Made by a program: the position numbers and the translations under genes
Notes under the pieces: model-generated
Databases searched by the model: none
What the model was told of the DNA's origin: nothing
What the model saw: only the letters and a program-made list of their open reading frames with translations
Assembly (NCBI RefSeq): GCF_012641335.1
Contig: NZ_JABAID010000005.1
Span: forward strand, 62,001 to 126,000
Length of the DNA stretch: 64,000 nt
Reading direction: 5' to 3'
Origin: Novosphingobium sp. ERN07
GTDB taxonomy: Bacteria > Pseudomonadota > Alphaproteobacteria > Sphingomonadales > Sphingomonadaceae
Shown here: in pieces, positions 43,478 through 53,413 of the stretch
Position numbering within the stretch: the stretch's first letter is position 1
How the letters are laid out: the number at the start of each line of letters is the position of its first letter

Positions 43478-44566
43478 ATGAAAGCCGCAGTCCTCATTGA
43501 ACCCGGCAAGCCGCTGGAAATCCAGAACCTTTCCGTGGCCAAGCCCGGCCCGCATGAAGTGCTGATCCGCACCGCAGCTTGCGGGCTGTGCCATTCGGAC
43601 CTGCACTTCATCGATGGTGCATACCCGCACCCCCTGCCCGCTGTACCGGGGCACGAAGCGGCGGGAATCGTCGAAGCGGTGGGTTCCGAAGTGCGCACGG
43701 TGAAAGTGGGCGATGCCGTGGTCACCTGCCTTTCGGCGTTTTGTGGACATTGCGAATTCTGCGTGACGGGGCGCATGTCGCTATGCCTAGGCGGCGATAC
43801 GCGACGCGGGCCGGGCGAGGCTCCACGCCTGACGCGCAAGGATGATGGCGCGGTGGTCAACCAGATGCTGAACCTTTCGGCGTTTGCTGAACAGATGCTG
43901 GTCCACGAACATGCCTGCGTGGCAATCGATCCCGAAATGCCGCTGGATCGCGCGGCAGTGATCGGCTGTGCAGTTACGACGGGTGCGGGCACAGTGTTCA
44001 ACGCCTGCAAGGTCACGCCCGGCGAAACGGTGGCCGTGGTGGGCTGCGGCGGCGTGGGTCTGGCGACGGTCAATGCTGCCAAGATCGCGGGCGCGGGCCG
44101 GATCATCGCGGTCGATCCCGTGCCTGAAAAGCGGGCGCTCGCCATGAAGCTCGGCGCGACTGACGCCATCGACGCCGGGCCTGATGCGGCGGCGCAAATT
44201 CTGGAAATGACCAAGGGCGGCGTCCATCACGCCATCGAGGCCGTGGGTCGTCCCGCTTCGGGTGACCTTGCCGTTGCCGCACTGCGCCGGGGTGGCACGG
44301 CCACGATCCTCGGCATGATGCCCCTCACCCACAAAGTCGGCCTTTCGGCGATGGACTTGCTTTCGGACAAGAAGCTGCAAGGCGCGATCATGGGCCGCAA
44401 CCACTTTCCGGTGGACCTGCCGCGCCTCGTCGATTTCTATTTGCGGGGGCAACTCGATCTCGACACCATCATTGCGGAACGCATCCCGCTTTCGGGCATC
44501 AACGACGGGTTCGAAAAGATGAAGCAGGGCCATTCCGCCCGCTCGGTGATCGTGTTCGACCAATGA
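43478..44566 (+). CDS. Zinc-dependent alcohol dehydrogenase (MDR family)
   Basis: 362 residues. Catalytic-zinc ligands in CGLCHSDLHF and GHEAAG; structural zinc lobe with four Cys in CLSAFCGHCEFC..SLC; NAD-binding VVGCGGVGLATVNAAK. It oxidises an alcohol, aldehyde adduct or similar. The start is the ATG at 43478. Its stop overlaps the next gene (ATGA), tying it to the phosphotransferase. Confidence 0.93.
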   Translation: MKAAVLIEPGKPLEIQNLSVAKPGPHEVLIRTAACGLCHSDLHFIDGAYPHPLPAVPGHEAAGIVEAVGSEVRTVKVGDAVVTCLSAFCGHCEFCVTGRMSLCLGGDTRRGPGEAPRLTRKDDGAVVNQMLNLSAFAEQMLVHEHACVAIDPEMPLDRAAVIGCAVTTGAGTVFNACKVTPGETVAVVGCGGVGLATVNAAKIAGAGRIIAVDPVPEKRALAMKLGATDAIDAGPDAAAQILEMTKGGVHHAIEAVGRPASGDLAVAALRRGGTATILGMMPLTHKVGLSAMDLLSDKKLQGAIMGRNHFPVDLPRLVDFYLRGQLDLDTIIAERIPLSGINDGFEKMKQGHSARSVIVFDQ

Positions 44567-45642
44567 CCGGCGCGACGATGGACGCACAGACAGCCTTTTC
44601 CGGCACGGTGACGCCCGAAGGGGCCGACAAGCTGGACGAGGCAGCGCTGACCAGATGGTTCGTGGAAAACGTCGAAGGCTTTCAAGGGCCTTTGGCGGTT
44701 TCCAAGTTCAAGGGCGGGCAATCGAACCCGACCTACAAGATCGACAGTCCATCAGGCCCCTATGTCTTGCGGCGCAAACCGTTCGGCAAGCTGCTACCAT
44801 CGGCGCACGCGGTGGATCGCGAGTATCGGGTGCAGGCAGGGCTTTCGGGCACCGGCTTTCCCGTCGCGCGGCAGTATGGCCTGTGTACCGATGATAGCGT
44901 GGTTGGATCGTGGTTCTATGTCATGGGCTGCGTCGACGGGCGGACGATCTGGGACGGCTCGATGCCGGGAGCAACACCGGCGTTCCGCCATGCGACGTAT
45001 GACGCGATGGTCGATACACTGGCGGCGCTGCATTCGGTCGATATCGAAGCGGCGGGGCTGTCCGATTTCGGCAAGCCGGGAAACTATTTCGGACGGCAGG
45101 TAGACCGCTGGACCAAGCAATACCGGCTTTCGGAAACCGAAACGATGCCTGAAATGGAGCGGCTGATCGAATGGCTGCCTGCCACCCTGCCCGAACAGAC
45201 CCGGACCAGCGTGGTTCACGGCGATTACCGCATCGACAATATGATCTTCCACCCCACAGAGGCGCGTGTTGTGGCGGTGCTGGACTGGGAGCTTTCGACG
45301 CTGGGCGATCCGCTGGCAGACTTCACCTATTTCTGCACGGCGTGGGTTCAGGACAACGGCGGGCGTTCGGGCGTGCAGGATCTGGATCGCAAGGCGCTGG
45401 GAATTCCCGAACTGGACGCGGTCGTGGCGCGCTATTGCGACAAGACCGGGCGTGATGGCCTGCCTGATCTCGACTGGTACATCGCCTATAACTTCTTCCG
45501 TCTGGCCGGGATCATTCAGGGCATCAAGAAGCGGGTGATCGATGGCACTGCTTCCAGCGCACACGCCAAGGCCATGTCGGAGCGCGTGCGCCCGCTGGCG
45601 GAACTGGCGATGCACTTTGCGGTGAAGGCCGGGGCCTGGTAG
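44563..45642 (+). CDS. Phosphotransferase family protein (ACAD10/11 kinase-like)
   Basis: 359 residues of the aminoglycoside-phosphotransferase/choline-kinase fold: FKGGQSNPTYKIDSPSG (glycine loop), catalytic VHGDYRIDNMIF, and metal-binding VLDWELSTLGDPLADF. In ACAD10/11 the equivalent domain phosphorylates 4-hydroxyacyl-CoA so that the ACAD partner can act. The neighbouring ACAD at 42062 supports that role here. A start inside at MDAQ (44578) is possible. Confidence 0.9.
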   Translation: MTGATMDAQTAFSGTVTPEGADKLDEAALTRWFVENVEGFQGPLAVSKFKGGQSNPTYKIDSPSGPYVLRRKPFGKLLPSAHAVDREYRVQAGLSGTGFPVARQYGLCTDDSVVGSWFYVMGCVDGRTIWDGSMPGATPAFRHATYDAMVDTLAALHSVDIEAAGLSDFGKPGNYFGRQVDRWTKQYRLSETETMPEMERLIEWLPATLPEQTRTSVVHGDYRIDNMIFHPTEARVVAVLDWELSTLGDPLADFTYFCTAWVQDNGGRSGVQDLDRKALGIPELDAVVARYCDKTGRDGLPDLDWYIAYNFFRLAGIIQGIKKRVIDGTASSAHAKAMSERVRPLAELAMHFAVKAGAW

Positions 45643-45651
45643 TTCGGCGGG

Positions 45652-46041
45652 ATGAGTGCAACGCGCAGGCTGAAAGTCTATTTCGATGGCGGATGCCGCC
45701 CCAATCCGGGGCGGATCGAAGTGGCTGCCGTACTGCGCGGCGTGGCGCACCTGCGGGACGATCTGGGCCACGGCACCAATGGCGATGCCGAATGGCTGGC
45801 GCTGATCCATGCGCTGGAATGCGCGATGGCGAGCGGTGCCGCGGCTTTCGATCTGATCGGGGATAGCCAATCCGTGATCGAGCAGGCCAATGGGCGCATC
45901 AAGGCCCGTTCAGCGGCGGATAAGACGCACTTAGCGCGGTTTCAGTCGCTTTCAGAAGGCAGCACAACGGTGCGGGTGCGCTGGATCAAGCGGGAGCAGA
46001 ACCTTGCCGGGATCGCGCTGAACGTGCGGCATCCCAGATAG
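45652..46041 (+). CDS. RNase H-like fold protein
   Basis: 129 residues. The RNase HI pattern is visible: KVYFDGGCRPNPG (Asp12), DAEWLALIHALE (Glu47), LIGDSQSVIEQANG (Asp71), and VRWIKREQNLAGIALN. The fourth acidic residue, normally in N-x-x-A-D, is Gly120 here, so nuclease activity is doubtful. Ten bases after the phosphotransferase gene. Ends at a strong hairpin shared with the convergent DAHP synthase gene. Confidence 0.8.
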   Translation: MSATRRLKVYFDGGCRPNPGRIEVAAVLRGVAHLRDDLGHGTNGDAEWLALIHALECAMASGAAAFDLIGDSQSVIEQANGRIKARSAADKTHLARFQSLSEGSTTVRVRWIKREQNLAGIALNVRHPR

Positions 46042-46080
46042 TGGCGCATTGCCCGCCCGCGATGGGCAGGCAATGCGCCA
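46042..46080. terminator. Bidirectional hairpin terminator
   Basis: TGGCGCATTGCC (46042-46053) pairs perfectly with GGCAATGCGCCA (46069-46080), with an inner GCCC/GGGC stem. It exactly fills the space between two convergent stop codons. There is no T-run. Confidence 0.75.
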
Positions 46081-46083
46081 TGC

Positions 46084-47457
46084 TTAGGCTGCTTCGGCTT
46101 TGCGCTCTGCCCGTTCCTGATTGAGCGCTTCGGCCATCAGGAACGCCAGTTCGATAGACTGCGCCGCGTTCAAACGCGGATCGCAGTGCGTGTGGTAACG
46201 ATCGGCAAGGCCTTCCTGCGTGATCGCTACGGCACCGCCGGTGCATTCGGTCACGTCGCGACCTGTCATCTCGATATGGATGCCGCCCGCGTGCGTGCCT
46301 TCGGCGCGGTGGACGGCGAAGAAACCCTTCACCTCGGTCAGGATGCGGTCGAACGGGCGCGTCTTGTAGCCGTTGTCCGCCTTGATCACGTTGCCATGCA
46401 TCGGATCGCAGGACCAGACGACCGGGTGCCCTTCGCGCTTTACCGCGCGGACCAGCGGCGCAAGGCCCGCTTCCACCTTGTCATGGCCAAAGCGGCTGAT
46501 CAGGGTCATGCGGCCCGGTTCGCGCGCCGGGTTCAGCGTATCGAGCATCCTGAGCAGCGCATCCGCCGTCAGCGACGGGCCGCACTTCATGCCGATGGGG
46601 TTCTGCACGCCACGCAAGTATTCGACATGCGCCGACCCTTCGAAGCGGGTGCGATCACCGATCCAGAGCATGTGAGCGCTGGTATCGTACCAATCACCGG
46701 TCAACGAATCCTGCCGGGTCATCGCTTCTTCGTATTGCAGAAGCAGCGCTTCGTGGCTGGTGTAGAAGCTGGTGCCCTGAAGCTGCGGAACCGAACTGGG
46801 ATCGACGCCGCACGCTTCCATGAAGTCGAGCGATTCGCCGATCTTGTCGGCCATTTCGGCAAACTTGGCTGCCCACGGGCTTTTGCCGATATGGTCCAGC
46901 GTCCACTGATGGACCTGACGCAGGTTGGCATAGCCACCGGTCGAGAACGCGCGCAGCAGGTTCAGCGTCGCCGCAGCTTGGCTGTAGGCGCGAAGCATCC
47001 GTTCGGGATCGGGGATGCGCGATTCCGGGGTGAAATCGATGCCGTTGATGTTGTCGCCAAGGTAGCTGGGGAGTTCAACGCCACCGATGGTTTCCACCGG
47101 CGACGAACGCGGCTTGGCGAACTGCCCGGCCATGCGCCCGACCTTAACCACCGGCTGCTTGCTGGCGAAGGTCAGAACGACCGCCATCTGCAGCAGCACG
47201 CGGAACGTGTCGCGGATGTTGTTGGGGTGAAATTCGGCAAAGCTTTCAGCACAATCGCCGCCCTGCAACAGGAAGCCCTTGCCCGCAGCGACCTGAGCCA
47301 GATCGGCCTTCAGTGCGCGCGCCTCGCCCGCAAAGACCAGCGGCGGAAAGCTCGTCAGGGTCTGCTCGACCTCGTTCAGCTTTTCAGCGTTCGGATAGAT
47401 CGGCAGATGCCGTCCCTCATATCCACGCCACGAATCCGCAGTCCAGTTCTGTGCCAC
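46084..47457 (-). CDS. Class II 3-deoxy-7-phosphoheptulonate synthase
   Basis: 457 residues, plant-like class II DAHP synthase. It joins PEP and erythrose 4-phosphate, the entry to the shikimate pathway. Signatures are [15 protein letters not shown] near the N-terminus, [14 protein letters not shown], and the PEP/metal-binding [14 protein letters not shown] with [12 protein letters not shown] later. Start ATG at 47457. The class II enzyme is common in alphaproteobacteria and has different feedback control from class I; no control site is visible upstream. Confidence 0.95.
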   Translation of the reverse strand: MAQNWTADSWRGYEGRHLPIYPNAEKLNEVEQTLTSFPPLVFAGEARALKADLAQVAAGKGFLLQGGDCAESFAEFHPNNIRDTFRVLLQMAVVLTFASKQPVVKVGRMAGQFAKPRSSPVETIGGVELPSYLGDNINGIDFTPESRIPDPERMLRAYSQAAATLNLLRAFSTGGYANLRQVHQWTLDHIGKSPWAAKFAEMADKIGESLDFMEACGVDPSSVPQLQGTSFYTSHEALLLQYEEAMTRQDSLTGDWYDTSAHMLWIGDRTRFEGSAHVEYLRGVQNPIGMKCGPSLTADALLRMLDTLNPAREPGRMTLISRFGHDKVEAGLAPLVRAVKREGHPVVWSCDPMHGNVIKADNGYKTRPFDRILTEVKGFFAVHRAEGTHAGGIHIEMTGRDVTECTGGAVAITQEGLADRYHTHCDPRLNAAQSIELAFLMAEALNQERAERKAEAA

Positions 47458-47645
47458 TTGCTATTCCTTTCAAGGCGGTGGCCTTTACGCGCGACAGGCA
47501 AGAAATGCAAAGGAAGCCTTGCGTTCACAGCAATCGACAGAAGCGAACAGGCGTAGGGGCTTTCCCTTAGCCGGCCGGTCGCCATCTCTTGGTGGATCGG
47601 CGGTTAACCGTGCAGGCTAACCAACAGGCTGCCGACCGACCCATC

Positions 47646-49232
47646 ATGCCCGCCTTCTCCCGCCTGATTGCCAGTCTGGCAAAGTGCCGCGCGGGCAACA
47701 TCCTGCCTCTGTCGGCACTAGCGATCTTTGCAGTCGCTGCGCTGATCGGTGGAGCGGTGGACATCAGCCGGGGCTGGCGGGTGCAGACGCGACTACAATC
47801 CGCCTGCGATGCGGGCGTTCTGGCCGGTCGCCGCGCCGTAACGTCGAACGGCCTCGACGACACAGCGCGAGCACAGGCCGAAAACTATTTCTACGCCAAC
47901 TTCGACGAGGCGCGGCAAGGTTCGAGCGACACCACCTTCACCGCCACATCGGCAGACCGGGGCAGCACGATCAACGCGGTCGCCACTACGGCCCTGCCCC
48001 CCATCATGATGCAGTTGTTCGGCTTTACCGGCTTTGAACTGCGATCCACGTGCACCGCTTCGATGGAAGTCGGCAACAGCGACATAATGATGGTGCTCGA
48101 CACCACCGGGTCGATGGACTTTACCTTGGCGGGCACGACGCAGACCCGAATACAGGCGCTGCGAACATCCATGAAGAACTTCTACGATACCGTTGCCGCC
48201 GCCGCATCGGGCACCAACGCCCGCATCCGTTATGGTTTCGTCCCTTACAGCTCGACCGTTAATGTCGGCCGCCTGATCTATAACAAAAGCCCGAACTATC
48301 TGGTCGACAGCTGGACCGTGCAGTCCCGTCTGGCGATCCGCTGGGCAAATGGCAGTTTCCGCCGCTGGGAATATCGCCCCCTGACGTTCGATGTCAGCCG
48401 GTACAAGACATTCGCAGCCGTCAGCACCAATACCGGTACGAACGGGGCAGCCGTATCATCGACCTGGGCAGGCTGCATCGAAGAGCGGTCCACCGTGTCG
48501 GAAGATGCCTTCACCTGGTCAGCCCTCAATGGCTTCGATCCCGATGGCGCGCACGATCTCGACATCGACGCGGCGCCCGATGGCACGAACGCCATGAAAT
48601 GGGCGCCGATGTGGCCTGAAGTCGCCTATATCCGTACGACAACCGATTGGTGGGGCAATGTCTACATGAACAGTGCCATACCATCGTCCACGGGACAGCA
48701 GGCATTCTCCGCCTGCCCAAGCGCGGCGCGATTGCTCGGCGAGATGGATCGCACAGCCTATTTCGCCTATGCCGACGCGCTGATCCCGGTCGGGGCGACG
48801 TACCACGATATCGGCATGGTGTGGGGGGCACGGCTGCTCTCGCCCGATGGCATCTGGTCCGACAACGTTCTGGAACGGCCCACCAACGGCGGCGAAGTCG
48901 CGCGGCACATGATCTTCATGACCGATGGCGAAATGTCACCGTCATTCTCCTCCCAATCGGCATGGGGCATAGAATACCACGACCGCCGCGTGACCGATGA
49001 TGGCTACACGAACGACGGCAGTCGCCACAACTCGCGCTTTCTCGCGCTGTGTGAGGCGGTGAAAGCCAAAGGCATCAGGGTCTGGGTCATCGCTTTTGCC
49101 GCAAGCATGACCACCGAACTGGAAACCTGCGCCTCCACCGACAGCTCGTTCACCGCCGAAAATGCCAGCGAGCTGGAGGAATCCTTCCAATCCATCGCCC
49201 AGCAGGTTGGCGAATTGCGCGTGGTGCAATGA
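47646..49232 (+). CDS. TadG-like protein with von Willebrand A domain
   Basis: 528 residues from the ATG at 47646; an open frame continues to 47589, so the start is not certain. One N-terminal membrane helix (NILPLSALAIFAVAALIGGAVDI) of TadE/TadG type. A VWA-like domain begins around residue 148 with the metal-site motif DTTGSM. TadG proteins are thought to anchor Flp pili in the envelope. It heads a three-gene operon with two TadE-like genes. No tad secretion ATPase or Flp pilin is in the window. Confidence 0.82.
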   Translation: MPAFSRLIASLAKCRAGNILPLSALAIFAVAALIGGAVDISRGWRVQTRLQSACDAGVLAGRRAVTSNGLDDTARAQAENYFYANFDEARQGSSDTTFTATSADRGSTINAVATTALPPIMMQLFGFTGFELRSTCTASMEVGNSDIMMVLDTTGSMDFTLAGTTQTRIQALRTSMKNFYDTVAAAASGTNARIRYGFVPYSSTVNVGRLIYNKSPNYLVDSWTVQSRLAIRWANGSFRRWEYRPLTFDVSRYKTFAAVSTNTGTNGAAVSSTWAGCIEERSTVSEDAFTWSALNGFDPDGAHDLDIDAAPDGTNAMKWAPMWPEVAYIRTTTDWWGNVYMNSAIPSSTGQQAFSACPSAARLLGEMDRTAYFAYADALIPVGATYHDIGMVWGARLLSPDGIWSDNVLERPTNGGEVARHMIFMTDGEMSPSFSSQSAWGIEYHDRRVTDDGYTNDGSRHNSRFLALCEAVKAKGIRVWVIAFAASMTTELETCASTDSSFTAENASELEESFQSIAQQVGELRVVQ

Positions 49233-49813
49233 TGGTCCGCCAGTTGCGACAGAACGTGGAAGGCGCAACGATCGTCGAGTTTGCGATCGTCCTGCCGCTG
49301 TTCATGGTTTTCCTCGTCGGCATTCTGGACATCGGCCAGATGGTCTATGGCAAGTCCGTGCTGACGGGCGCAGTCCATCGCGCCGCACGCGCCTCGGCCA
49401 ACGAAACCCGCAACGTGACCCAGGCCGATGCCAGCGTTCTCAACGCGATCCGCCCCATCCTGCCCGGCGTGACCATCGAGAGCAGCCGCACCAGCTACTA
49501 CGATTTTTCCGATATCGGCCGGCCCGAAAAGTGGAACGACGCAAACGGCAATTCCATTTGCGACAACAACGAAGTCTACACCGACGAAAACCGCAGCGGT
49601 GAGTGGGACGAAGACGTCGGCAAGCAGGGCAGCGCAGGCGATGCCAACGATGTCGTGGTCTATAAGGTAACGGCCAGCTTCGAACCGCTGTTCAAGGTGC
49701 CGTTCCTTCCGGCGCGATGGGCCGACCGGACGCTTTCGGCAACTGCCGTGGTGAAGAACCAGCCCTTCGGCAACCAGACGGACTACGGATCGACCGCAGG
49801 AAGCTGCCCATGA
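49229..49813 (+). CDS. TadE-like pseudopilin
   Basis: 194 residues. The N-terminus has the TadE pattern EGATIVEFAIVLPLFMVFLVGILDIGQ, a pilin-like helix with conserved Glu. The middle contains an acidic stretch (DANGNSICDNNEVYTDENRSGEWDED) like a calcium-binding insertion. The ATG overlaps the TadG stop (ATGA). Function with Flp pili is inferred from family only. Confidence 0.85.
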   Translation: MMVRQLRQNVEGATIVEFAIVLPLFMVFLVGILDIGQMVYGKSVLTGAVHRAARASANETRNVTQADASVLNAIRPILPGVTIESSRTSYYDFSDIGRPEKWNDANGNSICDNNEVYTDENRSGEWDEDVGKQGSAGDANDVVVYKVTASFEPLFKVPFLPARWADRTLSATAVVKNQPFGNQTDYGSTAGSCP

Positions 49814-50460
49814 GAAGTAAATTGCACTTCGCCCGCACGCTTCTGCGCGACACCGATGCTGTCTCGGTGATCGAATTCGCGCTGGTGCTGCCACTGTTCA
49901 TGACGCTGGGCATGTATGGCGCGGAAATCGCCTGGCTGAACGCCGCCGCGCTGGAAGTCAGTCAGGTGGCAGTGTCGATGGCCGACAACGCATCGCGCAT
50001 CGGCCAGACGGACAACAGCGGCGTGACCCCCACCGTCAGCAGTTCCGACGTGGAATCCGTGCTCAACGGCGCGCTTGAGGAAGGCGGAACCATTAACCTT
50101 GATGAAAATGGCCGGGTCATCCTGTCAAGTCTTGAAGGCCATCCGGTGACCGGCAAGCAATACGTTCACTGGCAACAGTGCAAGGGCAAGGGCAAACAGC
50201 AGTCAAAACACGGTAAGCCTGACACCACCGGCGGATTGCTGACGTCCATTGCCAACGGCCTGTCGCTCGGCGGCAAGACCATCAAGGCACCATCGGGCGG
50301 CGCGGTCATGGTCGCCGAAGTGTGGTATGAATACAAAGGCCTGTTCGGCACCCTGTTCGTCGACAAGATCGTCCTGCATGAAGAGGCTGCGGTCATCGCG
50401 CGCGACGACCGCAGCCTCGGCAATGGCATGACCGGTAACGACAAGAAGAACCAGTGCTAA
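49810..50460 (+). CDS. TadE-like pseudopilin
   Basis: 216 residues. Pilin-like N-terminus DAVSVIEFALVLPLFMTLGMYGAEIAW with the conserved Glu, followed by a soluble periplasmic part. The ATG at 49810 overlaps the previous gene's stop (ATGA), so TadG, TadE and this gene are translationally coupled. It converges with the M16 gene, seven bases apart. Confidence 0.85.
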   Translation: MRSKLHFARTLLRDTDAVSVIEFALVLPLFMTLGMYGAEIAWLNAAALEVSQVAVSMADNASRIGQTDNSGVTPTVSSSDVESVLNGALEEGGTINLDENGRVILSSLEGHPVTGKQYVHWQQCKGKGKQQSKHGKPDTTGGLLTSIANGLSLGGKTIKAPSGGAVMVAEVWYEYKGLFGTLFVDKIVLHEEAAVIARDDRSLGNGMTGNDKKNQC

Positions 50461-50467
50461 GCAAGCT

Positions 50468-53365
50468 TCAGGGCTTCTTCTCTGGCACCACTTCCAATCG
50501 CCAGCTCTGGTCCTTCACCAGATAGCGCTGGGCGAGCAACTGCATCCGTTCGGGCGTTGTCTGGCTGTAATCATTGAGGATCGTGCGAATCGCGGCGATC
50601 TTGCGTGGATCGTTTGCGGCACCTTCCAGCTGGAACATGTAGAAACCGTTGCCGGTGCTGGCCCGCGTGATCAATTGCTTGAGCGGTTCAGTTACGCGGC
50701 CAATCTCGTCCGCCGTGGGCGGAGTGGTCGCCAGATCGGCAGCGATCTTGTCTGCCGCGGCAAAGAACGTGTCGAAATCCCCGGGACGCAACTGCACCAT
50801 TGCGGAGATGTAACCGCCCGATGGCAGATCCAGCGGCCAGCTGGACCCGACCTGCGGCGCATAGCTTGCGCCCACCTTCTCGCGCATTGCATCGAACAGG
50901 CGGTTGTTGAATATCTGCGCAAGGATTTCGAGCTGGCGGCTTTCACGCACGCCCTGCTGCCCGCCACCGGTGGGCCATGCGACGACGGCGGCGGCCTGAG
51001 ACGGGTCGCCACGATGCGTCAGAACCAGCGGCTCTTCATTGTGCGCAGGGATGTTGGGTGCCAGAGCGGGCTGTTCGACAGCAGGACGGGCAGGCAGAGC
51101 GCCGAAGGTCTTTTCCAGCGCAAAAATCGCTTGGTCCCGATTGAAATCGCCGAACATGTCGATTTCAATCGGTCCTTGCGCCAACAAAGGCTCCCACGCC
51201 GCGCGGAAGCCTTCGGGCGTCACCTTCTCAAGCTCTGCCGGATTGGGCGTGGCATAGCGCGGATCACCATCGCGCATCAACCAGTTAAGATCGCGGTTGA
51301 GCACGGCCATCGGCGCAGAATTGAAGCTTTCATACTGCAGCTTCGCCGCCGCCTTCGCGCGCAGCACGGGGTTTGCATCCCAGCGCGGCGTGGCGAGCTT
51401 TGCGGCCATCAGATAGAGCTGATCGGCAAGATCGGCGGGGCGCGTGTCGGCTGAAAGGACGAACGCGGTGTCGTCGATATTGAAATCGAGGCTCAGTTTG
51501 CGGCCCGTGGCCAAGCGGTCAAGATCGTCACGGCCCAAGGCACCGATACCACTGTCCATCAGCGCCATCTGTCCGATGGGACCATAGACCGCGTTCTGCG
51601 GACTGATCGCAGAATAGCCGCCACCGAAGCGCGCCTTAAGGATGATGCGTCCGGGCTCGGCATCGTTGGGCCAGAGCAGAACCTTCACACCATTGGACAG
51701 TTCTATCTGTTCGATGCCCAGCAGGCCAATGGGTCGTGCTGTGGCCACGGTGCCGGGCGTACCGACCGGCGGAAGATCTTCGAACTTGAGCGAATTGGCG
51801 GCGACGCGGCTGCCGGATGCGGCCTCGACCGGCGCAGTGAGCGCGGTGCGCAGCGCGGCCTCGTCCGCCTCGCCCGTCTTGGGCGTGATCATCATTGGGC
51901 GAACAACCGTGCCCTGAAACAGCGCGCGCGTACTTTTCAGAACGGCATCTGGCTTGAACAGCGGGGTTGAGCTTTTGAAAATCTGATAGACGGTATCTGG
52001 ATTCGCCACGGTCTCGCGAATGTCCACGGCGTTGACGATGTCGTCTGCAGCCTTTGACCCGGCAAGGGTCGACTGCGTTTCCACAGCCACCTTGAATGCC
52101 ACTTCGAACTCGGCCACCTCACGGTCGATCTCTTCCTGCGAAGGCGGTGTGGCCAATGCATCGGCGATCACCGCACGCACATCAGTGACGGCGCTTTTCC
52201 AGTCTTCGCCCAGCGGGGTGACCGTTACGATGGTGGCATCGGCAGAGCGCGAAAGCTCCTGCTTCATCTCGTCCACCGAGGCGGCAAGGTAGCTGCCCCC
52301 TGCCCGCGCGCGGCCTTCAAGGCGGCGGTTGATCAGCGCCAGCGCCAGCCGGTCCAACATCAGTGCCTGATTGTAGGCGATGGTATCGTTCACCTTTTTC
52401 CAGGGCCGCAGCACGGCCCAGTTCACGATGCGCGGCAGATCGGGTTCGACCATGACTTTGGCTTCGCCCACGGGGTTGGCCGGGTCGATCCCGACAGGGG
52501 CGACGGGCTTGCCGAAATCGGGCTGCGGAGACTTCTTGCCCGCAACCTTCCAACCGCCGAACCACTGTTCGATACGCGCAACGAGCGTGGCCGGATCGGC
52601 ATCGCCCGCCACCACAATCACGGTATTGTCCGGGCGATACCACTTGTCGTGGAAGGCCTTAACCTTTGCACCATTTGCCGCCTCAAGCGTAGGCACGGTG
52701 CCGATGGGATTGCGCGCGGCCAGCAACTGCCCCTTGAAAAACAGGTTCCGCGTTTCATCCAGCACGCGCGACTGCGCACTGGTGCGTTCGCGCATTTCGG
52801 CCAGCACGATCGGCACTTCGGTCTTCACGCCGTGATCGGTAAAGATCGGCGCGGTGATCATGCCCGACAGCAGCCGGAACGTTTCGTCCAGCTTGGCAGG
52901 ATCGGCTTGCGGAATGTCCAGCTTGTAAACAGTTTGCGTGGGGCTGGTTTCAGCGTTGGTATCACTACCGAATGTGGCACCAAGGCGCTGCCAAGTGGGG
53001 ATCGTTTCCCCTTCCTTCAGATACTTCGATTCACGGAAGGTCAGGTGTTCGAGAAGGTGTGCATACCCGCGCTGGTCTTCGGTCTCATACATCGACCCTG
53101 CATCCACCAGCACGCGGATCGAAACCTGTTCGGGCGGCACGCCATTGTGGCGCACGGCATAGCGCAGGCCATTGGGCAGAACGCCAAAGGTCCACGCCTT
53201 GTCCTGCGGCACGTCGGAACCCTGATAGAGCCAGGGGATCGATGCCTTGGCCGCAGCGGCGGCAGGCGCCTTGGCGGGCGTCTGGGCGACGACAGGAGCC
53301 GTGGAAACCAGCAGGAGGGAAAGAACGAGGCCTATGCGCCGGGCGCGCGTGTTTTTCGATCGCAT
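50468..53365 (-). CDS. M16 family zinc metallopeptidase, secreted
   Basis: 965 residues. A Sec signal peptide ends near VVAQTP, without a lipobox, so this is a periplasmic or secreted relative of the 5236 gene. Inverted zinc motif HLLEH at residues 103-107, with QRGYAHLLEHLTF. The second half (about 500-950) repeats the fold without zinc residues. Substrate unknown; such enzymes degrade peptides. Start ATG at 53365 with a weak ribosome site. Confidence 0.92.
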   Translation of the reverse strand: MRSKNTRARRIGLVLSLLLVSTAPVVAQTPAKAPAAAAAKASIPWLYQGSDVPQDKAWTFGVLPNGLRYAVRHNGVPPEQVSIRVLVDAGSMYETEDQRGYAHLLEHLTFRESKYLKEGETIPTWQRLGATFGSDTNAETSPTQTVYKLDIPQADPAKLDETFRLLSGMITAPIFTDHGVKTEVPIVLAEMRERTSAQSRVLDETRNLFFKGQLLAARNPIGTVPTLEAANGAKVKAFHDKWYRPDNTVIVVAGDADPATLVARIEQWFGGWKVAGKKSPQPDFGKPVAPVGIDPANPVGEAKVMVEPDLPRIVNWAVLRPWKKVNDTIAYNQALMLDRLALALINRRLEGRARAGGSYLAASVDEMKQELSRSADATIVTVTPLGEDWKSAVTDVRAVIADALATPPSQEEIDREVAEFEVAFKVAVETQSTLAGSKAADDIVNAVDIRETVANPDTVYQIFKSSTPLFKPDAVLKSTRALFQGTVVRPMMITPKTGEADEAALRTALTAPVEAASGSRVAANSLKFEDLPPVGTPGTVATARPIGLLGIEQIELSNGVKVLLWPNDAEPGRIILKARFGGGYSAISPQNAVYGPIGQMALMDSGIGALGRDDLDRLATGRKLSLDFNIDDTAFVLSADTRPADLADQLYLMAAKLATPRWDANPVLRAKAAAKLQYESFNSAPMAVLNRDLNWLMRDGDPRYATPNPAELEKVTPEGFRAAWEPLLAQGPIEIDMFGDFNRDQAIFALEKTFGALPARPAVEQPALAPNIPAHNEEPLVLTHRGDPSQAAAVVAWPTGGGQQGVRESRQLEILAQIFNNRLFDAMREKVGASYAPQVGSSWPLDLPSGGYISAMVQLRPGDFDTFFAAADKIAADLATTPPTADEIGRVTEPLKQLITRASTGNGFYMFQLEGAANDPRKIAAIRTILNDYSQTTPERMQLLAQRYLVKDQSWRLEVVPEKKP

Positions 53366-53413
53366 CGCCCGACTATAGGAAGCATGTGGATGAAGGACCA
53401 GTGAATAGACCTG

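Noticed and set aside
47458..47645. Possible attenuator or riboswitch in front of the class II DAHP synthase gene
   Set aside because: No run of aromatic codons, no terminator/antiterminator pair and no recognisable aptamer was found.
47646..49232. Interpretation of the VWA protein as part of a defence or metal-chelatase system
   Set aside because: The N-terminal TadE/G-type helix and the two adjoining pilin-like genes identify it as TadG-like.
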